DNA of 5,541 nucleotides, taken from contig NZ_CALFSA010000123.1 of assembly GCF_937919355.1 (NCBI RefSeq), positions 1 to 5,541 on the forward strand. The letters are read 5' to 3'. The notes beneath the pieces were generated by a model, which saw only the letters and a program-made list of their open reading frames with translations, did not search any database and was not told where the DNA came from. A program made the translations under genes and the position numbers. The stretch comes from an uncultured Methanofollis sp. (GTDB lineage: Archaea > Halobacteriota > Methanomicrobia > Methanomicrobiales > Methanofollaceae). Below, piece after piece: positions 1-5,541 of this stretch. The number at the start of each line of letters is the position of its first letter. The first letter of the stretch is position 1.

Positions 1-2
1 CC

Positions 3-593
3 TACGGTGAGTCCCTTGTCGGCCACACCATCGGCCCGAAACTTGAAGTGAAGGAAGCGCTCTCCGTCCTCGAAGGTGCGAAAGAGCCGAACTCCCTCAT
101 CCAGAAGAGCCTTTCCATTGCCGGCATCCTCCTGGAGATGTCGGGGAAGGCGGCGCCCGGCCAGGGCTATACCACGGCCCAGGAGGTCCTCAGTTCAGGC
201 AAAGCCCTTGCCAAGATGAAAGAGATCATCAAGGTGCAGGGCGGCAACTCCGACGTGACCGCGGCGTCGATCGTCCCGGGCGAGTTCCAGTTCGTCGTCA
301 ATGCCCCGACGAGCGGGTACGTGGTCGAGTTGAACAACAAGGCCCTCATCAGTCTTGCACGGGCCGCGGGCGCACCGCAGGACCAGGGTGCGGGTGTCCT
401 GGTCCATGCAAAGAAAGGGACACAGGTCCGGGTCGGCGAACCTATCTTCACCGTGTATGCCGACCGGAAATGGCGCCTCCAGAAGGCGCTCGAAGTCGGT
501 CGCCAGTTGATGCCGGTCGTCGTCGAGGGGATGCTCCTCGACCGCGTCCCCGGCAGGCACTGGGGACCGGGAGGTGAATCACATGGTATGTAA
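3..593 (+). CDS. deoA: AMP phosphorylase (thymidine phosphorylase family), C-terminal part, 5' truncated
   Basis: The frame is open from the window edge, so the start and the N-terminal phosphate- and nucleoside-binding regions are not visible; only the last 196 residues are. The segment begins with a family-typical stretch (GPKLEVKEALSVL, visible residues 11-23), followed by a helical region (SLSIAGILLEM) that precedes the C-terminal domain. Visible residues about 95-155 match the pyrimidine nucleoside phosphorylase C-terminal domain: NAPTSGYV, then GAGVLVHAKKGTQVRVGEPIFTVYAD. Known for the family: archaeal members phosphorolyse AMP, CMP or UMP to the base and ribose-1,5-bisphosphate, feeding the AMP-Rubisco salvage route in the cytoplasm. 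Assigning AMP phosphorylase rather than thymidine phosphorylase rests on the inferred archaeal host and general resemblance, since specificity residues lie upstream. The GTG at 48 is an internal valine, not a start. The last codons (GRHWGPGGESHGM) overlap the next gene and contain its ribosome binding site. Confidence 0.85.
   Translation, partial: YGESLVGHTIGPKLEVKEALSVLEGAKEPNSLIQKSLSIAGILLEMSGKAAPGQGYTTAQEVLSSGKALAKMKEIIKVQGGNSDVTAASIVPGEFQFVVNAPTSGYVVELNNKALISLARAAGAPQDQGAGVLVHAKKGTQVRVGEPIFTVYADRKWRLQKALEVGRQLMPVVVEGMLLDRVPGRHWGPGGESHGM
569..577 (+). promoter_or_regulatory. Strong ribosome binding site inside the deoA 3' end
   Basis: GGGAGGTGA is nearly a full complement of the archaeal 16S rRNA 3' end. 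It ends five bases before ATG 583. This decides the start of the surface-repeat gene: the in-frame GTG at 574 lies inside the site itself, so it is unlikely to be the initiator. The site falls within the last codons of the AMP phosphorylase, which suggests translational coupling. Confidence 0.8.
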
Positions 594-1992
594 ACTACGT
601 TTCTTAGGTATTGCCGTCCTTGCTCTGCTCCTCTGCGGCACCGGCGTGCAGGCATCTACGCTTGTCGATGTGACTGTCGAGGACGCAGACAACGGCGACG
701 CTCTCAAAGGAGCGACGGTCTATGTCGAAGGCAGTGATGAAGGCACCACCAACTCGCGCGGCGAGTTGTCCTACCGGCACTCGGAGTCCTCCCGCTATGA
801 CCTGAAGGTGACAAAGTCAGGTTACAGGGACTGGTCCGGGCGTATCGACGCCGACGACACCTCGGTGACCGTGCGCATGGACCGGAGTTCTCTCGACCTC
901 AAGATCACCGTCTATGACGCCGACACCTTCCAGCCTGTCTCCGGCGTCTGGGTCGAGATCACCAACAAAGATGATGGTGAGAGAGATTCCGAAAAAACAG
1001 ACTCAACAGGTCTTGCCACCTTCGAAGTGATGGCGAATGAGGACTATTCTGTCAAGGTCGAGGCGAAGGGGTACGACCTGTTGCAGAGGGATATCGAGGT
1101 CGACGATGAAGCCGAACCTGTCCAGTTCTGGCTCTATCCCGAGGGCAGGTTTGCCTTCCGTGTGCTTGACGCCAAGAGTCATACTCCGGTCGTCAATGCC
1201 ACCGTCAAGGTCGGCGGGACGGTCCGGGGGACCACGGGTAGCGATGGCATTGTCACCACGGTCCTGGATACGGACAGGCGGTACCTCGTCGAGGTGACCC
1301 GGCCGACATACACCGACTACAGTCAGGAGGTGTATGTCAGGGAGAACGCGGTTCTCACCGATATCTTCCTCTCCAAGTCCACGTATCCTGTCTTCATAAC
1401 CGTCTATGACGCCGAGAAGGTCCCCATGACCGGGGCAAGCGTCTCTATCGATGGTAAAGACGTCGGTGTGACCGACAGTTACGGGCGGTTCAGCCTCGAG
1501 TCGGTGGTGGCGGGCACGCACAGCATCGAGGTCAGTGCTCCGGGGTATGTCACCTGGAAGGGGACATGCAACTCCCTCGAGCAGAAGACTGACCTTGTTG
1601 CCGAACTCGTCCCGGTCTCCGCCCCTGTTGCGGTCATCGTCGGGAGTCCCGACCACAAGCCCCTTGCCGGCGTGGCAATCAGTGTGAACGGGACGGCACG
1701 GGGCGTCACCGGGGCTGACGGGACCCTGAAACTTGACCTTGCGCCCGGCAGTTACAACATCTCGGGAACACTCGAAGGCTACAGGCCCGCATATATGGTG
1801 CAGACAGTTGCAACCGGGTCCTCTGGCGAGTCCTGCCTCCTCACGATGCAACCCTCGGGCCTGCCCCTCGGCATCATCGGTGTTGTTGCAGTCATCCTCG
1901 TCCTTGTGGCGGTCGCCGGAGTGATCGTGGCAGGGAAGGTGGAGATGCCTGCCCGTCGCAGTCACCGGCCCGGGCGGCGTGGCGGTTTCTAA
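583..1992 (+). CDS. Membrane-anchored surface protein with five tandem carboxypeptidase-regulatory-like/PEGA-like domains
   Basis: 469 residues from ATG 583; a GTG at 574 would add three residues but sits in the ribosome binding site. Residues 1-24 are a signal peptide: basic start (KLR), hydrophobic core (FLGIAVLALLL), probable cut after VQA. Five divergent ~80-residue repeats follow at about 26-103, 104-187, 188-266, 267-346 and 347-426. Each has the pattern V-x-D-A...P-V-x-G-A-x-V...G-x-T-D/G-x-x-G...Y-x-V-x-V...GY, typical of the carboxypeptidase regulatory-like, Cna_B-like and PEGA beta-sandwich folds. Residues 427-450 form one hydrophobic helix (IIGVVAVILVLVAVAGVIVA), and the tail has many arginines (RRSHRPGRRGGF), so the repeats should face outward with the tail in the cytoplasm. 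There is no enzymatic motif. Inferred role: a stalk, adhesin or S-layer-associated structural protein. It overlaps the preceding gene by 11 bases. The exact domain family name is less certain than the architecture. Confidence 0.85.
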   Translation: MVCKLRFLGIAVLALLLCGTGVQASTLVDVTVEDADNGDALKGATVYVEGSDEGTTNSRGELSYRHSESSRYDLKVTKSGYRDWSGRIDADDTSVTVRMDRSSLDLKITVYDADTFQPVSGVWVEITNKDDGERDSEKTDSTGLATFEVMANEDYSVKVEAKGYDLLQRDIEVDDEAEPVQFWLYPEGRFAFRVLDAKSHTPVVNATVKVGGTVRGTTGSDGIVTTVLDTDRRYLVEVTRPTYTDYSQEVYVRENAVLTDIFLSKSTYPVFITVYDAEKVPMTGASVSIDGKDVGVTDSYGRFSLESVVAGTHSIEVSAPGYVTWKGTCNSLEQKTDLVAELVPVSAPVAVIVGSPDHKPLAGVAISVNGTARGVTGADGTLKLDLAPGSYNISGTLEGYRPAYMVQTVATGSSGESCLLTMQPSGLPLGIIGVVAVILVLVAVAGVIVAGKVEMPARRSHRPGRRGGF

Positions 1993-2006
1993 ACTCTATT
2001 ATCTTA

Positions 2007-2022
2007 TTTTTCGATTTTTCGA
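2007..2022 (+). terminator. Tandem T-rich repeat, probable archaeal terminator
   Basis: Two exact head-to-tail copies of TTTTTCGA lie 15 bases after the stop of the surface-repeat gene. Archaeal transcription commonly ends at T-tracts without a strong hairpin, and two successive T5 runs fit this. A further T6 run at 2086-2091 could be a back-up site. No clear stem-loop precedes them. Confidence 0.5.
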
Positions 2023-2068
2023 GCGTATTCTGGGTCGTCCGCCCCTGCTCCTGTAATCGCATGTGGTG

Positions 2069-2116
2069 AATTATATTACTTTCTCTTTTTTACTCCCTCA
2101 TATCTTTTTATTATAA
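2069..2116 (+). promoter_or_regulatory. Candidate TATA boxes for the VWA-protein gene
   Basis: AATTATATTA (2069-2078) and TTTTTATTATAA (2105-2116) both resemble archaeal TATA boxes. With a start site roughly 25 bases downstream, they would give transcripts beginning near 2100 or 2138, both ahead of the two candidate ATGs at 2174 and 2231. The spacer is so AT-rich that chance matches are likely, so neither can be preferred from sequence alone. Confidence 0.3.
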
Positions 2117-2164
2117 CTATTTTCCTATTATTAATCTATCTTTCTTAAAATCAGGCAATTATTT

Positions 2165-2210
2165 GGAGATAAAATGAATCGTCCTGTTTTATATGGAGAT
2201 CCCGTCCTGT
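2165..2210 (+). repeat. Short imperfect direct repeat in the VWA-gene leader
   Basis: GGAGAT followed by CGTCCTGT occurs twice: GGAGAT at 2165-2170 and 2195-2200, CGTCCTGT at 2180-2187 and 2203-2210. The first GGAGAT is a plausible ribosome binding site five bases before ATG 2174. The repeat may mark a small local duplication in the leader; the element spacing differs between copies (9 versus 2 bases between the two parts), so it could also be chance. Confidence 0.4.
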
Positions 2211-2220
2211 ACATACCTGA

Positions 2221-2226
2221 GGGAGA
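2221..2226 (+). promoter_or_regulatory. Ribosome binding site for the preferred start of the VWA protein
   Basis: GGGAGA lies four to five bases before ATG 2231. Initiation there gives a signal peptide with a normal short N-region. The upstream in-frame ATG 2174 also has a GGAG-type site, but it adds 19 residues (including several acidic ones) ahead of the signal peptide and uses AT-ending codons unlike the rest of the gene. Confidence 0.6.
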
Positions 2227-2230
2227 AGAT

Positions 2231-5200
2231 ATGTCCTTACAACGATTCGGAATACTCCTTTTTGGTGTGCTGTTCCTGTGTTGTGCTGCGATGGCAGCTG
2301 CAGAACCTCAGGTGCACCTCCAGACCGGCACTCCATGGCTTGTCGCCGGTAGCGGGAGTACGTCAGCGGTCACGGTGACGGTGACAGACAGCGATGGAGC
2401 ACCTCTTGCGGGACAGACCGTCACACTTTCCTGTGATCCCGCACAGGGTATGATATCCCCGTCCACTGTGACGACCGGGCCTGACGGTACCGCGACGGCG
2501 ACCTTCAAGGTCGGAAAGAAGAGCGGTGCGGCGGCGATCACGGCGACGTCTGAATACACGGACGAAAATAATGCCTCACTGACTATTTCTTCGTCCTGTG
2601 ATCAGATGATCGACCACGCCGCCCCATACAGTCTTGCGGCCCTTGAGTATGAGAGCGAGATCACCGTCGGGTCCACGACCGGCATCGTCCTTGCGATGGA
2701 GGATCGGTACGGTAACCGCGTCGACGCCCGCCGGGATGCCGAGACCGTCCGCTTCCAGGTCGGGTCGCCGGGAGGCAGGGCCGGGATCTCCGACGGGAGC
2801 GGGTACAGTGACGACGTTGTCCTGCCCGTGGACGAGGACGGGTATGTGACCGCCGACTTCAGGGCCGACCCGACGGCCGGTGAGAACATCATCTACGCCA
2901 CCTTCCCGGGCACTATCGCCGCCACCACTCTCACGATCTACGGGGTTGGTAACGCCGTCCCGGCCTCGATCACCTGTTCTGTCGACCCCTATGCCGACCC
3001 TGTCCCCTGGGTCCCTGCTGACGGTGAGAGCACGTTCACCCTCACCTATACCCTGGAGGACGCCTATGGCAACCCGGCAGGGAACCGTTCCGTGCTGATC
3101 TCCGCCCTTGCCGGGGAGGACCGGTCGGCTGTCACGAACTCTGACGGTCAGGTCATGATCTCCTATGGACCAAAGGACGCCACCGGCACCGTGACGATCA
3201 CGGCAAAGTCGGCTGACGACTCCTCTGTGACCTGTTCGCAGACCGTCGAGTTCACGAACACCGAACCGGTGAACATGCTCCTTTCGGCGAACCCCCAGTC
3301 CATGCCGAGCCGGGACGTGATGGACGACATGGTCGCCGAGGTCAGGGCGAAGGTCATGGACGAGAAGGGCAACCCTGTCTTCGGGGAGTCGGTCGCGTTT
3401 TCCCTTTCCAATATCAATACGGCAGGGTATACTGCCACGGCATCACCTGAACTGGTGGAGACGTCGGCGACCACCGACGGGGACGGTTATGCCGTTGTCC
3501 ATTTCCGGCCGGGCGCCTTCACCCGCGACCGCAATGACCCCACCTACAGCCCCACGGCCACCGGAACCTGCGATGTCGTTGCCGTGTGGGGTGACGTCAG
3601 CCGCACCCTCCCTCTCACCTGGAAGAACTACCCCTACCTCTCTGTCTCCGCCTCGGTCGACCCCGAGACGGTCGAGGTGAATAAGACGGTGAATGTCACC
3701 CTCGCCCTCAAGGGCGACGGCTGGGCCCTCCAGCCCGACCCCATTGACGTCGTGCTCGTCGTCGACAGGTCAGGGAGCATGCAGTGGACGGACAGTTCAG
3801 GAAACGTCCGCCTTACGAGTGCGAAGACTGCTGCGTCCACTTTCATCGACCAGATGAACCCTGACCGCGACCGTGTCGGTCTCGTTTCCTTCTCCTCCGC
3901 CACGACGCTGGACAGGTATCTGACCGAAGACTTTGCGTCGGTGAAGAGCACCCTCCAGTCCCTGAGGGCGGAGGGCGCCACCCAGTTACGCCGGGCCATC
4001 TACGAGGCCGTGCGGATGCAGCAGCAGCAGGGGCGCCCCGAGGCGGTGAAGGCGATAATCGTCATGACCGACGGTGACTGGAACTATGACGGCAGTCCCA
4101 TCGGCCATGGCACAGGCTACCCTGAGAGTTCGTCATGGGCCTACAGGTTCAGCGGCAGCAACCTTGAGCCCAACAACTACAGGTACTATGACGGCCTCGG
4201 CGGCACTCTCCTGACCGGGCAGAAATATGTACGGACATGGTCGGGTAGTTATTACACTGATTATCAGTACTGCCTCGACGGTGAATCGACCAACCAGAAT
4301 ATGTCCCGCTTCGCCTCCTCCAATGGCGTGAAACTGTACGCCATCACCTTCGCCTACGACCCGAGCACCACGGTCACTGAGACGATGGAGACCATGTCCA
4401 CCTCGACAGGCGGGTTCTACGAGCACGCCCCCGGCGGCGACGAACTTGCCGAGATCTACAAAAAGATCGCCGGCGACCTGAAGACCGAGGCCGGTGTCGA
4501 CACCATGATGGACCTCTCCTTCGAGAACGTCCAGGTGAACGACGCCCCTGTGCCGGGCGACGACGTTTTCGCCTACCGGTACATCCCCGGCACTTCGACG
4601 AACATCGCAAGCTGGATAGAGAACGAGACCGGTCGGCATGAGGTCACCCCCCTCCACACCGAGGACCAGACTGCCGACTGGGAGGACGACCAGAGCCTCC
4701 ACTTCGATATCGGGACGGTCCGTCTCGGCCAGACCTGGACCGCCACCTACACCCTCAAGGTGCTCAGGGACGGGAACATCAATGTCTTCGGCCCGGGTTC
4801 GACGATCTCTTTCAATGGCGGCGCTGATACCCTCAGCCTCCCTGAGACCTTCCTCACTGCCGTCCCTGAACTGAACAACACCGGTCTGAAGAAGGCGTAT
4901 CTCGCCCTCGACGCCCTCGACCGTATCGGTTCCGGGCCGGTCACCGACTTCCTGAAGGTGGGGTGGCACCTGAACTACACGGGCAACAGGACGGTCACCC
5001 AGAGACTCTCCTACTCCACTGACCGGGGGAAGACCTGGACCCCCTTCCTGACGATGACCCCCAGGGTTGCGGGTGAGCGCGACGAGCAGGCGAGCCTTGA
5101 CGTCCGCTCCCTCGCCACAGGCAGGTACCTGATCCGTGTCCTGGCGACGGCGCCCGACGCTCCCGATGCCCGGGCCCAACTCGACAGGGAGATCCCGGTG

Positions 5201-5236
5201 GGCGACCTCCAGTCCAACAAGATCAGGCTGGAGTAA
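2231..5236 (+). CDS. Large secreted protein with four invasin-like Ig domains and a von Willebrand factor A domain
   Basis: 1001 residues from ATG 2231, or 1020 from the less likely ATG 2174. Residues 1-24 are a signal peptide (core FGILLFGVLFL, probable cut after AMAAA). Four Big_1-like Ig domains lie at about 26-120, 126-237, 242-341 and 346-464; each has the D-x-x-G-N/A-P-x-x-G strand-turn (DSDGAPLAG, EDRYGN, EDAYGNPAG, DEKGNPVFG) and a later DG-x-A/V edge. A VWA domain spans about 505-750 with a complete metal site: D512-x-S514-x-S516 (VVDRSGSM), T584 (GATQL) and D614 (MTDGD). Residues about 617-690 are a Tyr/Gly/Ser-rich insertion. Two beta regions follow: 757-880 and an FN3-like 900-988 (YSTDRGKTW). 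There are nine N-x-S/T sequons, at N114, N285, N484, N488, N690, N798, N882, N915 and N919. No membrane helix, lipobox or sorting tail is visible. VWA metal sites usually bind protein ligands, so an adhesion or surface-assembly role is inferred; the partner is unknown. Confidence 0.88.
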   Translation: MSLQRFGILLFGVLFLCCAAMAAAEPQVHLQTGTPWLVAGSGSTSAVTVTVTDSDGAPLAGQTVTLSCDPAQGMISPSTVTTGPDGTATATFKVGKKSGAAAITATSEYTDENNASLTISSSCDQMIDHAAPYSLAALEYESEITVGSTTGIVLAMEDRYGNRVDARRDAETVRFQVGSPGGRAGISDGSGYSDDVVLPVDEDGYVTADFRADPTAGENIIYATFPGTIAATTLTIYGVGNAVPASITCSVDPYADPVPWVPADGESTFTLTYTLEDAYGNPAGNRSVLISALAGEDRSAVTNSDGQVMISYGPKDATGTVTITAKSADDSSVTCSQTVEFTNTEPVNMLLSANPQSMPSRDVMDDMVAEVRAKVMDEKGNPVFGESVAFSLSNINTAGYTATASPELVETSATTDGDGYAVVHFRPGAFTRDRNDPTYSPTATGTCDVVAVWGDVSRTLPLTWKNYPYLSVSASVDPETVEVNKTVNVTLALKGDGWALQPDPIDVVLVVDRSGSMQWTDSSGNVRLTSAKTAASTFIDQMNPDRDRVGLVSFSSATTLDRYLTEDFASVKSTLQSLRAEGATQLRRAIYEAVRMQQQQGRPEAVKAIIVMTDGDWNYDGSPIGHGTGYPESSSWAYRFSGSNLEPNNYRYYDGLGGTLLTGQKYVRTWSGSYYTDYQYCLDGESTNQNMSRFASSNGVKLYAITFAYDPSTTVTETMETMSTSTGGFYEHAPGGDELAEIYKKIAGDLKTEAGVDTMMDLSFENVQVNDAPVPGDDVFAYRYIPGTSTNIASWIENETGRHEVTPLHTEDQTADWEDDQSLHFDIGTVRLGQTWTATYTLKVLRDGNINVFGPGSTISFNGGADTLSLPETFLTAVPELNNTGLKKAYLALDALDRIGSGPVTDFLKVGWHLNYTGNRTVTQRLSYSTDRGKTWTPFLTMTPRVAGERDEQASLDVRSLATGRYLIRVLATAPDAPDARAQLDREIPVGDLQSNKIRLE

Positions 5237-5241
5237 CTCTC

Positions 5242-5256
5242 TTTTTTCCTTTTATT
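5242..5256 (+). terminator. T-tract terminator after the VWA gene
   Basis: A pyrimidine run with T6 (5242-5247) and T4 (5250-5253) begins six bases after the stop codon. It fits archaeal intrinsic termination at T-tracts. No hairpin lies immediately upstream. Confidence 0.5.
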
Positions 5257-5289
5257 GCTCCAGACAATTTCTCCATCATCAGGTCCCTG

Positions 5290-5317
5290 TTGCCTTGCGG
5301 TCCCGCCACGGGGGCAA
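5290..5317 (+). other. Small GC-rich stem-loop in the downstream spacer
   Basis: CCCG (5302-5305) pairs with CGGG (5309-5312) around a three-base loop. It is flanked by TTGC (5295-5298) pairing with GCAA (5314-5317), or alternatively TTGCC (5290-5294) with GGCAA (5313-5317). It sits in a GC-rich island of about 60 bases within an otherwise AT-rich spacer, about 55-80 bases after the stop. It could stabilise or process the 3' end of the VWA transcript, but it is short and has internal mismatches. Confidence 0.3.
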
Positions 5318-5377
5318 TGGGGGCGATTTCCCGGGTCAGCTGTCATTTAAATCATGTAAAACAATATTTTACGGTTC

Positions 5378-5385
5378 TTTATATC
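5378..5385 (+). promoter_or_regulatory. Candidate TATA box
   Basis: TTTATATC differs by one base from the TTTATATA form typical of methanogen promoters. A start site would fall near 5407, leaving a leader of about 90-110 bases before the possible ATGs at 5496 and 5518. The surrounding AT-richness weakens the call. Confidence 0.35.
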
Positions 5386-5459
5386 TTTATAATGCCTTTT
5401 TTACATTTTTAAAAGTCAATATTCTATTGCAGATTTTTTTGAGTCGTATCACCCGCCAC

Positions 5460-5467
5460 ATTATATC
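5460..5467 (+). promoter_or_regulatory. Second candidate TATA box near the window end
   Basis: ATTATATC preceded by a GC-containing stretch (CCGCCAC) stands out from its surroundings. A start site about 25 bases on would lie near 5490, just upstream of ATG 5496 and about 28 bases before ATG 5518, giving an almost leaderless or short-leader transcript. Confidence 0.35.
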
Positions 5468-5517
5468 GATACATTAATCTATTATTGCTGATTTTATGGA
5501 TCTTCGGTGGCGAAGGC

Positions 5518-5541
5518 ATGCGGATATCATATTACGGCATC
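5518..5541 (+). CDS. Possible start of a downstream gene, cut by the window edge
   Basis: ATG 5518 opens a frame reading MRISYYGI to the window end, with a weak purine-rich site (GGTGG at 5506-5510, GAAGG at 5512-5516) ahead of it. A competing frame from ATG 5496 (MDLRWRRHAD...) also stays open but has no ribosome binding site. Only eight codons are visible, so neither the product nor the reality of the gene can be judged. Two TATA-like boxes upstream give mild support for a gene starting here. Confidence 0.25.

Larger units (their letters stand above)
5237..5517. other. Non-coding spacer after the VWA gene
   Basis: About 280 bases without a convincing gene. It holds the T-tract and GC-rich stem-loop listed separately, then sequence very rich in A and T from 5341 on. 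T-runs occur at 5397-5402 and 5434-5440. The composition change at about 5340 suggests the end of one transcription unit and the start of another regulatory region. I see no tRNA-like fold, repeat array or insertion-sequence end. Confidence 0.5.

Noticed and set aside
48..593. AMP phosphorylase starting at GTG 48
   Set aside because: The family-typical sequence continues in frame upstream of 48 to the window edge (YGESLVGHTIGPKLE), so this GTG is an internal codon.
616..650. Lipoprotein signal with Cys18 of the surface-repeat protein
   Set aside because: The residues before the cysteine are LLL, lacking the small residue required just before a lipobox cysteine, and a better cut site (VQA) follows. 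The protein also has its own C-terminal membrane helix.
1003..1965. 320-codon open frame on the minus strand inside the surface-repeat gene
   Set aside because: Its translation is low-complexity in D, R, G and H with no domain pattern, while the plus strand carries a signal peptide, five repeats and a membrane helix.
583..1992. Five protein repeats as a DNA-level tandem repeat or recent amplification
   Set aside because: The domains are similar only at protein motif level; I see no long identical nucleotide stretches between them.
2262..2302. Lipobox in the VWA protein (LFLCC)
   Set aside because: The position before each cysteine is Leu or Cys, not Gly, Ala or Ser. The downstream AMAAA is a normal signal peptidase I site.
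4133..5179. 348-codon open frame on the minus strand inside the VWA gene
   Set aside because: It is antisense to a gene with clear domains and motifs. Long antisense frames arise readily in GC-rich sequence with C/G-ending codons, and its translation shows no signal peptide or recognisable motif.
5317..5412. 31-codon open frame in the downstream spacer
   Set aside because: It has no convincing ribosome binding site, crosses the GC-rich to AT-rich boundary, and its AT-rich end encodes only an incidental F/Y/I-rich string.

Overview
The window looks like part of an archaeal chromosome, most likely from a Methanomicrobiales-type methanogen (Methanoculleus/Methanofollis-like). This is inferred, not searched. 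The basis is an AMP-phosphorylase-type C-terminus, GC-rich coding sequence with C/G-ending codons set against AT-rich, T-tract-rich spacers, GGAGGTGA-type ribosome binding sites, TATA-like elements, and large exported proteins made of Ig-like domains. No mobile element, tRNA, rRNA or CRISPR array is visible.

Layout, all genes on the + strand: (1) 3-593 is the C-terminal 196 residues of an AMP phosphorylase (thymidine phosphorylase family) whose start lies outside the window. (2) Overlapping its last codons, 583-1992 encodes a surface protein with a signal peptide, five tandem ~80-residue carboxypeptidase-regulatory-like/PEGA-like beta domains, one C-terminal membrane helix and a short basic tail. 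(3) A spacer of about 240 bases, AT-rich except for a short GC-rich patch near 2030-2060, carries a tandem T-rich repeat (probable terminator) and TATA-like boxes. (4) 2231-5236 encodes a 1001-residue secreted protein: signal peptide, four invasin-type (Big_1-like) Ig domains, a von Willebrand factor A domain with a complete metal site and a large Tyr/Gly/Ser-rich insertion, then two further beta domains, with no recognisable membrane anchor. (5) 5237-5541 is mostly AT-rich non-coding sequence with a T-tract, a small GC-rich stem-loop, TATA-like boxes and perhaps the first codons of another gene.

The nucleotide-salvage gene and the surface-repeat gene appear translationally coupled. The VWA protein probably has its own promoter. 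The two exported proteins may form a membrane-anchored stalk and a secreted adhesin or metal-binding partner at the cell surface. That pairing is a hypothesis from adjacency and complementary architecture only. I see no clear evidence of a wholly new system; the most unusual items are the VWA insertion, the missing anchor on the large protein and the coupling of a metabolic gene to a surface gene.
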